Of a stretch of 64,000 bases of DNA, positions 15,816 to 23,953 are shown piece after piece. The notes beneath the pieces are model-generated. The model made no database searches and had not been told where the DNA came from. It saw only the letters and a list, made by a program, of their open reading frames with translations. The DNA is from Cupriavidus sp. BIS7 (GTDB taxonomy: Bacteria; Pseudomonadota; Gammaproteobacteria; Burkholderiales; Burkholderiaceae). Position 1 is the stretch's first letter. Each line of letters begins with the position of its first letter. The stretch is taken from positions 62,001 through 126,000 of the forward strand of contig NZ_ALOU01000007.1 in the NCBI RefSeq assembly GCF_000292345.1, given 5' to 3'. The translations under genes were made by a program, and so were the position numbers.

Positions 15816-16739
15816 ATGAGCAAGATCGGATTTATCGGACTCGGCGTGATGGGCAAGCCCATGGCGCAACATCTGCAGGCGGGCGGCCACACCGTCCATG
15901 CCCATACGCGCAGCGGCGTGCCGCAGGCACTGCTCGACGCCGGCATCCAGTCATGCGCCAGCGCTGCCGACGTGGCCCGGCAGGCCGAAATCATCTTCCT
16001 GATGCTGCCGGACACGCCAGACGTGGCACGCGTGCTGTTCAGCGAGAACGGCGTGGCCGAAGGCCTCAGCGCGGGCAAGATCGTGGTCGACATGAGTTCG
16101 ATCTCGCCGATCGAGACCCGCGAGTTCGCCGCGCGCATCGAAAAGCTCGGCTGTGATTATGTCGATGCCCCGGTGTCAGGCGGCGAGGTTGGCGCGAAGG
16201 CCGCAACGCTGTCGATCATGGCCGGTGGCAAGCAGGACATTTACGACAAGGTGCTTCCGCTGCTGCAATTGATGGGCAAGAACATCACGCTGGTTGGCAA
16301 CGTCGGCGACGGACAGGTGGCCAAGGTGGCCAACCAGGTCATCGTCGCGCTGACGATCGAGGCGGTCAGCGAGGCGCTGGTGCTGGCGGCCAAGGCCGGC
16401 GCAGACCCGGCGCGCGTGCGTCAGGCGCTGATGGGCGGCTTTGCCAGCTCGCGCATTCTGGAAGTGCACGGCGAGCGAATGATCAAGCGCACGTTTGACC
16501 CCGGCTTCCGCATAGAACTGCACCAGAAGGACCTGAGCCTGGCGCTGTCCACGGCCAGGGCGCTCGGCGTGGGCCTGCCGAACACGGCGTCGTGCCAGCA
16601 GTTGTTCAACGTGTGCGTGGCGCAGGGCGGCGCGGGTTGGGATCACTCGGGGCTGGTCAGGGCGATCGAGCACATGTCGTCGTTCGCGATTGGCGACAAA
16701 GCGGGTAGCACGCCGACCGGCGCAACGACAAAAGGATGA
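15816..16739 (+). CDS. garR: 2-hydroxy-3-oxopropionate (tartronate semialdehyde) reductase-like
   Basis: A 307-aa beta-hydroxyacid dehydrogenase. Residues 1-13 (MSKIGFIGLGVMG) are the standard NAD(P)-binding start; DAPVSGGEVGAKAATLSIMAGG is the substrate-binding signature; NQVIVALTIEAVSEAL carries the helical dimer domain. GarR reduces tartronate semialdehyde to D-glycerate using NADH. The ATG at 15816 fits the family; a GTG at 15789 overlapping the aldolase stop would add nine atypical residues. Its last codons overlap the LysR start by 4 bp. Other members (3-hydroxyisobutyrate dehydrogenase) are possible, but the aldolase next door supports GarR. Confidence 0.85.
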   Translation: MSKIGFIGLGVMGKPMAQHLQAGGHTVHAHTRSGVPQALLDAGIQSCASAADVARQAEIIFLMLPDTPDVARVLFSENGVAEGLSAGKIVVDMSSISPIETREFAARIEKLGCDYVDAPVSGGEVGAKAATLSIMAGGKQDIYDKVLPLLQLMGKNITLVGNVGDGQVAKVANQVIVALTIEAVSEALVLAAKAGADPARVRQALMGGFASSRILEVHGERMIKRTFDPGFRIELHQKDLSLALSTARALGVGLPNTASCQQLFNVCVAQGGAGWDHSGLVRAIEHMSSFAIGDKAGSTPTGATTKG

Positions 16740-17674
16740 TGTCGGCACTGAACTCCGACGACCTCGCGTGCTTTGTCTGCGTGGCCAACACGCAGAGCAT
16801 CTCGCGCGCGGCGCTTGAACTTGGCGCGGACCAGTCTACGGTGAGCCGCCAGATCGCGCGGCTTGAAGCATCGCTCGACACGCGGCTGTTTCATCGCAGC
16901 GGCCGTGGCGTGGTACTGACGGAGGCCGGCAACACGTTGCTCGGCTACGCGCGGCAGGTGGCCGCCACGTTGAGCGAGGCGCGCGCCGCGGTGCGTGCGT
17001 CCACCGCACAGGGCCCGACCCAGCTTGTCATCGCAGCCCAGCCAACCATCGCCAACACTGCGTTCGCGTCTATCGGCACGGCGCTCAAGCAACGCTTTCC
17101 CGCGACGAAGCTGCGCTTCGTCGAAGGTCTGGCGAGCCCGATCCTGGCCTGGCTGGCAGCGGGCGAGATCGATGTCGCCCTGCTCTACCTGCCCGAGCAG
17201 CAGGGCGCACTCAAGGTGGACGTGCTGCTCGAGGAAGACCTGACGCTGGTCACGCCAACATCATGGAGCCATCTTGGCCCGACGTTCCAGGTCCGGCGGC
17301 TTGGCGAAATGCCGCTGATCCTGCCCAGCACCGGCCATGGCCTGCGCATGCTGGCCGAATCGCTGGCCACGCGCATGGGCACCTCGCTGAACATGGCGCT
17401 TGAATGCGATGCGTCGAATACGGTCTCGATGCGGCTTGTGGAAGATGGCTGCGGCGCAACGCTGCTGCCGTTTGCGGCGGTAGCGGATCGCGTCGCGCAG
17501 GGCCGCCTGCACTCCGCGCGGCTGATCGACCCCGTGGTCACCCGCCAGGTGGCCCTGGCCACGGCCCGCAATCGCCCACCGGTGCCGGAGTTGTGGGACA
17601 TCATGCAGACCGTGCGGCAGTCGGTGCGGAACATCGTGATGTCCGGCGCATGGCCAGGTGCCAGGCTGGTTTGA
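16736..17674 (+). CDS. LysR-family transcriptional regulator of the sugar-acid operon
   Basis: A 312-aa LysR protein: winged helix at 8-66 (FVCVANTQSISRAALELGADQSTVSRQIARLE) and an effector-binding domain at about 95-300. The start overlaps the GarR-like gene stop (ATGA), so it is made from the same transcript and probably controls the operon and the divergent TPP gene in response to a pathway acid. The candidate site is the palindrome at 12665-12681. Confidence 0.88.
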   Translation: MMSALNSDDLACFVCVANTQSISRAALELGADQSTVSRQIARLEASLDTRLFHRSGRGVVLTEAGNTLLGYARQVAATLSEARAAVRASTAQGPTQLVIAAQPTIANTAFASIGTALKQRFPATKLRFVEGLASPILAWLAAGEIDVALLYLPEQQGALKVDVLLEEDLTLVTPTSWSHLGPTFQVRRLGEMPLILPSTGHGLRMLAESLATRMGTSLNMALECDASNTVSMRLVEDGCGATLLPFAAVADRVAQGRLHSARLIDPVVTRQVALATARNRPPVPELWDIMQTVRQSVRNIVMSGAWPGARLV

Positions 17675-17762
17675 GCGGCGCCGGCCAATTCGGTCTAGCC
17701 ATCGGTCAAGCCGTTAGCCGCCACGCTGCGCCCTTCGGCGAGGGCGCAGCATGCAGGAAAGC

Positions 17763-18101
17763 CTACTGCTTTATCGTGGATTGCTGCTGAAGCTCCTGCT
17801 TTGCAGTCTCGTTGGCGGCCTTGTTGGCGTCCTTGCGCTCCTGTTTGGCCGCGCCCACCTGCTGGTCATACTCGCTCTTTGCGGAGGACTTCTCGGTCTT
17901 GTACTGATCCTTTGCAGCCTTGCGCGCTTCGCGGCGTTCCACAAGCGGGTCCTTCGGCGGCTGGATCTGGGTCATGCCCGGCGGCACTGCGTTGGTGTCG
18001 TTCGACGCGGCTGTGGTCTGGGCGAAGGCGGCAGCGGACATCAAGCCGGCCGCCATGGCGCCGATCAACGATGTGGTGCGAACGATTCGATGCTTGGACA
18101 T
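17763..18101 (-). CDS. Small exported charged protein, unknown
   Basis: A 112-aa protein with a signal peptide (MSKHRIVRTTSLIGAMAAGLMSAAAFA, cut before QTTAAS). The mature part is Lys/Glu/Ala/Gln-rich with REARKAAKDQYKTEKSSAKSEYDQQVGAAKQERKD-like repeats that should form one long helix or coiled coil. Probably periplasmic; such proteins are often stress-related or simple structural spacers. No family recognised. It converges on the LysR gene. Confidence 0.72.
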   Translation of the reverse strand: MSKHRIVRTTSLIGAMAAGLMSAAAFAQTTAASNDTNAVPPGMTQIQPPKDPLVERREARKAAKDQYKTEKSSAKSEYDQQVGAAKQERKDANKAANETAKQELQQQSTIKQ

Positions 18102-18334
18102 ATGAAACCTCTCAATGGCTGTTATCGAACGTGGGTGCCTTCAGCACCGTGACCGAAGTCTAGGTGGCGCGCGGTGCCCGCCGTGCCGCATTCACATAAC
18201 TCCTTACAAAAACTCAGGCGCTCTGACAGACAACGCCGGACAACACCACGTTTCTCCGGCGCAATGCGCCTTGAAAGCACGCAACGCATCGCCCACACTG
18301 AACCCCATCGACGGTTCAACATGCGGGAGTTGCC

Positions 18335-18820
18335 ATGCATCTCGAAGGCTCGTGCCAGTGCGGCGCCGTGCGGTTCAGTCTGGAATCGGATTCGCCCTAC
18401 CCGTTCATGCATTGCCATTGCTCGATCTGCCGCAAGACGGGCGGCGGTGGCGGGTACGGGATCAATCTCGGCGGCGATGCCAGCACGCTGCGCGTACGCG
18501 GCAAGAAGCATGTGGGACAGTTTCACGCGGTGATGCGGGAGCCCGGCAAGCGGCCGGTGCGATCGAAGGCGTTCCGGCACTTCTGCATGAAATGCGGCAG
18601 TCCGCTATGGCTGTGGGACCCGCGCTGGCCAGAACTGGTACACCCGAACGCCAGCGCCATCGATACGCCGCTGCCCAGGCCGCCCGAAGTCATCGAGGCT
18701 GCGCTAGACGATGCTGCGCCGTGGGTGGATGTGCCGCGCGGCAAGGGACACAGGCATGCACGCACATGGCCGGCCGAATCGCTGAGGGAATGGCACGAGC
18801 GCCACGGGCTGCTGAGCTGA
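18335..18820 (+). CDS. GFA/CENP-V family zinc enzyme
   Basis: A 161-aa protein of the glutathione-dependent formaldehyde-activating (Gfa/CENP-V) family. It carries all the zinc ligands: CQC at 7-9, CHCSIC at 27-32 and CMKC at 85-88, followed by LWLWDPRWPE and HPNASAID segments. The model enzyme Gfa adds formaldehyde to glutathione, but most members, including this one, have no proven substrate. The full Cys set suggests a functional fold. It is a single gene between divergent and convergent neighbours. Confidence 0.88.
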   Translation: MHLEGSCQCGAVRFSLESDSPYPFMHCHCSICRKTGGGGGYGINLGGDASTLRVRGKKHVGQFHAVMREPGKRPVRSKAFRHFCMKCGSPLWLWDPRWPELVHPNASAIDTPLPRPPEVIEAALDDAAPWVDVPRGKGHRHARTWPAESLREWHERHGLLS

Positions 18821-18928
18821 AACTGAAAACTGCGGGGCCTGACAACGCAAAAACCGGCGATGCGAGCCCCTCGCACCGCCGGGCGACCGTCCACCACGAC
18901 AGTCGAAAACAACGATCAGAAAGCGAGA

Positions 18929-19993
18929 TCAGAAGCGGTGCTGCAGACCCGCCGTCACGCCGACCTGGTTGTTGGCATAGCCAACGAAGTCACGCGAGAC
19001 ACTCACGTTCTGACCATTGCGCGCCTTGGCGTAGCCTGCGGACAGGTAAGCCATGGTGCGTTTGGAAAGATTGTATTGACCACGCAGCGAGAACAGGATC
19101 GGATCTGCGTCGGTGTCGCCCTTGATGTTCTGCTTGTAGACCGCACCGTACAGCGTGAACGCCGGCGAGAAGTCGTAAGCCGCGCCCAGCCAGTACATGT
19201 CGCTGAGCTGCTTGGCTGCCGTGGTCGTGAACGTCTTGCGGTAGTTGCGATACCCGGCATACACGGACAGCGAGCCGAAATCGTAGCTGGCGCCCGCGTG
19301 GATGCCCTGGATGTAATCGACGTTGTCGGCCGGAACGGTGCTGGTACCGGCGCCGTTCTGACGGTCCCAGGTCAGCGCGGCGGCAAACTTGCCCATTTCG
19401 TAGCCAAGACCCAGGTCATACTTCGACGAGCTCTTGTAGCTGCCCGGCACTTCGCCCATGGCCATCGTGCCGCCAACCTTGACGGGACCGAACTTGCCGT
19501 CGTAGCGGACCATGTTCATGGCGCGCGAGAACATGCCGTCCTTGCGGCCGCCCGTGGCGGTGGAAGACGTGGCCCACGAATAGTTCGGCGCGTAGCCCAT
19601 CGGGTCGAACGGCAGCATGAAGTCATAGGTCGTGGTGAAGTCACGGCCCATGCGGATGCTGCCCAGGTTCTTGTCCTGCAGGCCCACCCAGGCGCGGCGG
19701 TCGAACAGCGTGTTGTCGGTGTCGAGCTTGCCAGTGTCGATGGCAATGCCCGATTCCAGCGTGAAGATTGCCTTCAGCCCGCCGCCAAGGTCTTCACTGC
19801 CGCGCAGACCCCAGCGCGACGTGTTCTTGCCGCCAGAGGTCATCTTGACCACCGAGTTGCCGTTTGGCCCTGCGTGGCTCACATACTCGATACCCGAATC
19901 GACCAGACCGTACAGGGTCACGCTCGACTGAGCCGCTGCGCCACCCGATGCCGCGCAACCCAACGCGGCCAGGACCAATGCCTTCCGTTTCAT
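18929..19993 (-). CDS. Gram-negative porin, probable tricarboxylate/carboxylate channel
   Basis: A 354-aa OmpC-like porin with signal peptide (MKRKALVLAALGCAASGGAAAQ), mature start SSVTLYGLVDSGIEY, the SRWGLRGSEDLGGGLKAIFTLE pair, and a terminal HRF. An AAGGAGA ribosome site lies 8 bases before ATG 19993. It is divergent from a TctD/TctE-like pair across 214 bp; in Pseudomonas the analogous pair controls the tricarboxylate porin OpdH and the tctCBA transporter. That makes this porin the probable target of the pair, by context only. Confidence 0.9.
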   Translation of the reverse strand: MKRKALVLAALGCAASGGAAAQSSVTLYGLVDSGIEYVSHAGPNGNSVVKMTSGGKNTSRWGLRGSEDLGGGLKAIFTLESGIAIDTGKLDTDNTLFDRRAWVGLQDKNLGSIRMGRDFTTTYDFMLPFDPMGYAPNYSWATSSTATGGRKDGMFSRAMNMVRYDGKFGPVKVGGTMAMGEVPGSYKSSSKYDLGLGYEMGKFAAALTWDRQNGAGTSTVPADNVDYIQGIHAGASYDFGSLSVYAGYRNYRKTFTTTAAKQLSDMYWLGAAYDFSPAFTLYGAVYKQNIKGDTDADPILFSLRGQYNLSKRTMAYLSAGYAKARNGQNVSVSRDFVGYANNQVGVTAGLQHRF

Positions 19994-20207
19994 ACAAGTC
20001 TCCTTGTCTGCTTGTAGTTGTGGAACGGCACGGATGGTATTTGGGCCGCACTTTCAGTTCGCTTTCGATCGGCGGCTATTTTCGGCGTGGGGCATGCACC
20101 ACGATTGGGAGTTTCCCTAGCTAGGCACGGCGCCCTCGTTACAGGTATCACTGCACGCGCGCCGCTGGCGTGAACAACATCCAGACCTGCCCCTCCGCTG
20201 TATCCCC

Positions 20208-20900
20208 ATGCGTATCCTGCTTGCCGAAGACAATCTCAAACTGGCCGAATCCCTCGTGGATGCACTGAGCCAGAGCGGCTTTGCCGTGGATTGCATGCAT
20301 GACGGCGCCAGCGCCGACCATCTGCTGACCACGCAGGACTACGCGCTGGCCATCCTCGACATCGGCATGCCGCGCCTGGACGGCCTGGAAGTGCTGCGCC
20401 GGCTGCGACAGAGGCGCAATCCGGTGCCGGTTCTGATCCTCACCGCGCATGGCTCGGTCGAAGACCGCGTGCGCGGCCTGGACCTGGGCGCCGACGACTA
20501 CCTGGCCAAGCCGTTCGCACTGACCGAACTCGAAGCGCGTGCGCGCGCGCTGATCCGGCGCAGCCACGGGCATGACCGCACCGCGCTCGAATGCGGTCCG
20601 CTGCACTATGACAGCGTCAGCCGCGCATTCATGCTGAACGGCGAACTGCTGCAACTCACCGGGCGCGAGCGCGCCGTGCTGGAGGTGCTGCTATTGCGCG
20701 ACGGCCGCGCCGTCAACAAGGCCGCGTTGTCCGAGAAGATTTTCGGCATCGATGAATCGGTCAATCCCGATGCGATCGAAATCTACGTCTACCGCCTGCG
20801 CAAGAAGCTTGAGGGCAGCGGCGTGAGTATCGTCACGCTGCGCGGGCTGGGCTACCTGCTGGAATCGCGCGATCCCGCCACGGCGGACGCGCACCAATGA
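20208..20900 (+). CDS. OmpR-family response regulator (TctD-like)
   Basis: A 230-aa response regulator. Receiver domain at 1-115 with acidic pair E7/D8, phospho-acceptor D51 (AILDIGMPRLDG) and the conserved KPF (Lys near 101); winged-helix DNA-binding domain at 130-222 (TGRERAVLEVLLLRDGRAVNKAALSEK...YVYRLRKKL). It overlaps the sensor kinase gene by 4 bp and is divergent from a porin gene. TctD is the closest characterised type; QseB is an alternative. Confidence 0.9.
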   Translation: MRILLAEDNLKLAESLVDALSQSGFAVDCMHDGASADHLLTTQDYALAILDIGMPRLDGLEVLRRLRQRRNPVPVLILTAHGSVEDRVRGLDLGADDYLAKPFALTELEARARALIRRSHGHDRTALECGPLHYDSVSRAFMLNGELLQLTGRERAVLEVLLLRDGRAVNKAALSEKIFGIDESVNPDAIEIYVYRLRKKLEGSGVSIVTLRGLGYLLESRDPATADAHQ

Positions 20901-22315
20901 AGACCGGCAGCCTGCGGCTGCAGCTCACGCTCTGGCTGCTGCTACCGCTGCTGGTGCTGCTGGCGCTGGACGCGTGGCTAACTGACCGGCGCGCGATGTC
21001 CGCGGCCCACCAGGCGTTCGACCGCACGCTGGCCGCGTCGCTCAAGTCCATGCGCGAAGGCATTACGCTGCGCGATGGCCGTGTCGAGGTGGAGATTCCC
21101 AACCTGGCGCTGGAAATCTTCGATGCCGAGGACGGGTCGCGCATCTACTACCAGATCCGCGACGAGCGCGGCGCCACGATCACCGGCTACGAAGGCCTGC
21201 CGATGCCGCAAAAGCCGGGGCGTTCGCTATATCGCACCCAGTTCTATGACGCCGAATATCGCGGGACGCCCGTGCGCATGGCGGCAATGCCGCTGCCGCT
21301 GCACGACGTCCGCTCGGCGCGCACGCAACTGGTGTGGGTGCTGCTGGCCGAATCGACCGAGCCGCGCGAGCAGCTTGCCAGCGACATCCTGATCGGATCG
21401 CTGCTGCAGGAACTGGTGCTGGTCTGCCTGGCGCTCGGCATCGTATGGTTCGGCGTGCGGCGCGGCCTGCAGCCGCTGCACCGCCTTTCCGATGCAATGG
21501 CCGCGCGCGGGCCGGACGACCTGGAGCCGCTTGAAGACACAGGCCTGCCCGTGGAAACCAGGCCGCTGGTATCGGCGGTCAACCAGTATGTAGCGCGGCT
21601 GCATCGCATGATCGAAGGCCGCAAGCGCTTTTTTGCCGATGCGGCGCACCAGCTCAAGACGCCGCTGGCCATCATGCAGGCCGAATCGGAACTGGCGCTG
21701 CGCGAGCGCGATCTACCACGCGTGCGCAAACACGTGGAGCGCTTGCACGGCTCTGTGCAACAGGCTGCCAAGGAGGTGGCGCAACTGCTGTCGCTATCGC
21801 GGCTGGAACCCGACAGCGGCTACGCGCCCGCGCTGCGCAGTCTGCCGCTTGATACGCTGGCGCAGAACGTGGCGCTCGAATGGGCACCGCTGGCCCGGCG
21901 CGCAGGTGTGGACCTGGGCTTCGAGGGACACGCGGCCGCCGCGATCGACGGCCAGCCCGAATTGCTGCAGGAACTGCTCGGCAACCTGATCGACAATGCC
22001 ATTCGCTATGCGGGCACCGGCGCGCTGGTCACCGTGCGCGTCAACGCAAACCGGCTGGCCGTGGAAGACAACGGCCCCGGCGTTGCCGCATCGGAACGGG
22101 AATCGGTGTTCAAGCGCTTCTACCGTGGGGCGTCCAGTGCCAGTCGCGACGGCAGCGGCCTGGGCCTGTCGATCGTGCGCGAGATCGCACGCATCCACGG
22201 GGCAACCGTCGCGCTCGGCGATACCCCGGGCGGCGGGCTGACCGTGGCGATCACGTTCCCAGAGGCTGCGCCGGCTTCGACAGGTTTGCCCGGGCCCGCT
22301 GAAGAAAGCCGATGA
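20897..22315 (+). CDS. Sensor histidine kinase (TctE-like)
   Basis: A 472-aa membrane kinase. TM1 at 8-27 and TM2 at 165-187 bound a periplasmic 2CSK_N-type sensor domain of about 135 residues; then a HAMP-like linker, the H-box FFADAAHQLKTP with phospho-His251, and the ATPase domain with NLIDNAIRYA (N box), VEDNGPGV (G1) and GSGLGLSIV (G2). TctE senses tricarboxylates in the periplasm and phosphorylates TctD. Its 3' end overlaps the convergent MarR gene by 65 bp, so the two transcripts may interfere. Confidence 0.9.
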   Translation: MKTGSLRLQLTLWLLLPLLVLLALDAWLTDRRAMSAAHQAFDRTLAASLKSMREGITLRDGRVEVEIPNLALEIFDAEDGSRIYYQIRDERGATITGYEGLPMPQKPGRSLYRTQFYDAEYRGTPVRMAAMPLPLHDVRSARTQLVWVLLAESTEPREQLASDILIGSLLQELVLVCLALGIVWFGVRRGLQPLHRLSDAMAARGPDDLEPLEDTGLPVETRPLVSAVNQYVARLHRMIEGRKRFFADAAHQLKTPLAIMQAESELALRERDLPRVRKHVERLHGSVQQAAKEVAQLLSLSRLEPDSGYAPALRSLPLDTLAQNVALEWAPLARRAGVDLGFEGHAAAAIDGQPELLQELLGNLIDNAIRYAGTGALVTVRVNANRLAVEDNGPGVAASERESVFKRFYRGASSASRDGSGLGLSIVREIARIHGATVALGDTPGGGLTVAITFPEAAPASTGLPGPAEESR

Positions 22316-22703
22316 ACTGGTCGGCCTCGGCGGCGCTGAAGCCGTTGAGTGCCTGATCTGTCACCACGTCCCCGACCTCGCGCGCCGCGTCCAGCGCCTG
22401 TTCGGCCTTTTCCGTCACACTGACCATGCGCTCGCGGCGGTCTTCGGCATTGGATCGCCGCACAATCCAGCCGCCCTCCTCCATGCGGTCCAGCAGGCGG
22501 CCGGCCGAGATCGGCGCCACCTCCATCAGATCCGCCAGGCTGGCCTGATTGATTTCGCCGTAGTGCCTGAGGTATGCAAGCGCCCGGTACTGCGCACGCG
22601 TGAGGTCGAGCGTTGCGCGCGCGAGGTCGTCGAACCGCTTGCCGGAGAGCCGACCCACGTCCGCCACCAGAAAACCGAAGCGCTTCTCAATATTCTTTTC
22701 CAT
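22251..22703 (-). CDS. MarR-family transcriptional regulator
   Basis: A 150-aa MarR protein with winged helix at about 35-100 (LTRAQYRALAYLRHYGEINQASLADLMEVAPISAGRLLDRMEEGGWIVRRSNAEDRRERMVSVT broken by the wing DRR). Its mRNA may be leaderless: a TATAAT -10 box on the minus strand (22715-22710) lies 6 bases before the ATG. A 13-bp palindrome at 22720-22732 sits in the promoter spacer and is probably its own operator. Targets other than itself are unknown. Confidence 0.88.
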   Translation of the reverse strand: MEKNIEKRFGFLVADVGRLSGKRFDDLARATLDLTRAQYRALAYLRHYGEINQASLADLMEVAPISAGRLLDRMEEGGWIVRRSNAEDRRERMVSVTEKAEQALDAAREVGDVVTDQALNGFSAAEADQFIGFLQRARANLSKPAQPLGT

Positions 22704-22709
22704 CGCGCG

Positions 22710-22732
22710 ATTATAGGGAGTCGGTCACCGAC
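22710..22732 (-). promoter_or_regulatory. MarR promoter -10 box and palindromic operator
   Basis: On the minus strand TATAAT (22715-22710) ends 6 bases before the MarR ATG, and upstream lies the perfect palindrome GTCGGTCACCGAC (22720-22732; 6-bp arms, 1-bp centre). Operator in the -35/-10 spacer is the usual MarR autorepression layout. No good -35 box is visible. Confidence 0.55.
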
Positions 22733-22831
22733 CCGCGCTATCGAAATCCCTGACTCCGGAGCCCAGCGCGTGATCGCCACACGTCAATTGATCTAAGATC
22801 GAGTCTGCCATGACTCCACGGTTGCGCTGCG

Positions 22832-23080
22832 ATGCCGACGTACGACTACCGATGCGAAAAATGCGGCGATTTCGCCGAAATCCGTCCAATCGCCCGACGC
22901 GATGATCCGGCCGTCTGCCCCGCGTGCGGCAGCCAGGCCGCGCGGGCGCTGGTTGGCGCGCCCGGGCTGGCCGGATCGGGCGAAGCGTCCGCCAGCCACG
23001 GCACCGGCTGTGCCTGCTGCGGGCCCGTCAAGCTGGCGGGGCGCGCGGACGGCGGGGCGAGTTCGCGATGGCGGTCATAA
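22832..23080 (+). CDS. FmdB-family zinc-ribbon protein
   Basis: An 82-aa protein with the FmdB start MPTYDYRCEKCGDFAEI: zinc-ribbon cysteines C8, C11, C29 and C32, then an Ala/Gly-rich linker, a CACC cluster at 60-63 and a basic tail. FmdB was named as a regulator of formamidase, but most homologues are of unknown role and may be nucleic-acid or ribosome associated. It is a single gene, tail-to-tail with the MerR-TPR gene (6-bp gap). Confidence 0.85.
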   Translation: MPTYDYRCEKCGDFAEIRPIARRDDPAVCPACGSQAARALVGAPGLAGSGEASASHGTGCACCGPVKLAGRADGGASSRWRS

Positions 23081-23086
23081 CAGCCC

Positions 23087-23938
23087 CTATTCCACAGCTT
23101 CCAGCTTCCGATACTGGTTGTAATGGCGAATCGCGCGATGCGGATCGCCAAGTTCCTCGTGCAGCCGCGCCGCGTTGTAGTGGGCGTCTGCAAAGTCGGG
23201 AGCCAGTTCGATGCACGCGTGGTAGCTGCGAAGCGCGTCGCGCAGCGCACCGGCGTCTTCCAGTGCCACACCAAGATTGAAGTGAAGCAGCGGCTGGTCG
23301 GGCAGATGTTCGAGCGCCATGCGATAGCACGCAACGGCTTCGTCGAAACGGCTGTGGTCACACAGCATGCAGCCAAGGTTCAGCCATGCATCGAGATAGT
23401 CGGGGGCGGCCGATACCGCGTGCTTGTAAGCCTGCTCGGCGGCTGCCGGGGCGCCGTCTTCAAGCGCGGCGGCTCGCTCGAACCACGTGACGGGATCGTC
23501 GGCCGAGGATAACCGTCGAAGATCGACGACCTTGGCGCCGCGCCCGCCCACGTCCTTCGTGGCTTCCGCATCCTGCGCGTCTTCCGCTTCGTCCGGACCA
23601 AAATCCAGCACGAACTGGCCGGATTCCACATGCCAGCGGCCATGCCTGTCGTGCACCGTGACATCGCCGCCCACGGCGGTCACGCGCAGGCCGGTTGGCG
23701 GACGGCCTTCGCCCAGACCCTGCAAGCGCTTCAACGATCGCGTGATATGCCGCGTGGGAATGCGCGATTCACGCAGCGACTGCGCGGTGCGAAGCAGCAC
23801 CACGTCCTGGAAGGTGAAGCGGTATGCATGACGCGCGCCGCGCCGCGGGGCAATCACGCCCGCCGCTATCAGCGCCGACACGACGGTTCGCGGGATGCCC
23901 AGCAAGGACTGGACATCGCGCATCGAGTAGGAATCCAT
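23087..23938 (-). CDS. MerR-type HTH plus TPR-repeat regulator, downstream of ku
   Basis: A 283-aa protein. Residues 1-75 form a MerR-like winged helix (YSMRDVQSLLGIPRTVVSALIAAGVI...); a linker with an acidic patch follows (about 100-135), then about four TPR repeats at 150-280 (ALEDGAPAAAEQAYKHAVSAAP, AWLNLGCMLCDHSRFDEAVACY, LHFNLGVALEDAGALRDALRSY). It starts 15 bp after the ku stop on the same strand, so the two are probably co-transcribed. It may regulate ku or act as an adaptor in end joining; this is inference. HTH-TPR fusions of this kind recur next to ku in beta-proteobacteria to my knowledge. Confidence 0.85.
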   Translation of the reverse strand: MDSYSMRDVQSLLGIPRTVVSALIAAGVIAPRRGARHAYRFTFQDVVLLRTAQSLRESRIPTRHITRSLKRLQGLGEGRPPTGLRVTAVGGDVTVHDRHGRWHVESGQFVLDFGPDEAEDAQDAEATKDVGGRGAKVVDLRRLSSADDPVTWFERAAALEDGAPAAAEQAYKHAVSAAPDYLDAWLNLGCMLCDHSRFDEAVACYRMALEHLPDQPLLHFNLGVALEDAGALRDALRSYHACIELAPDFADAHYNAARLHEELGDPHRAIRHYNQYRKLEAVE

Positions 23939-23953
23939 CGTCGCAACGGCCTT

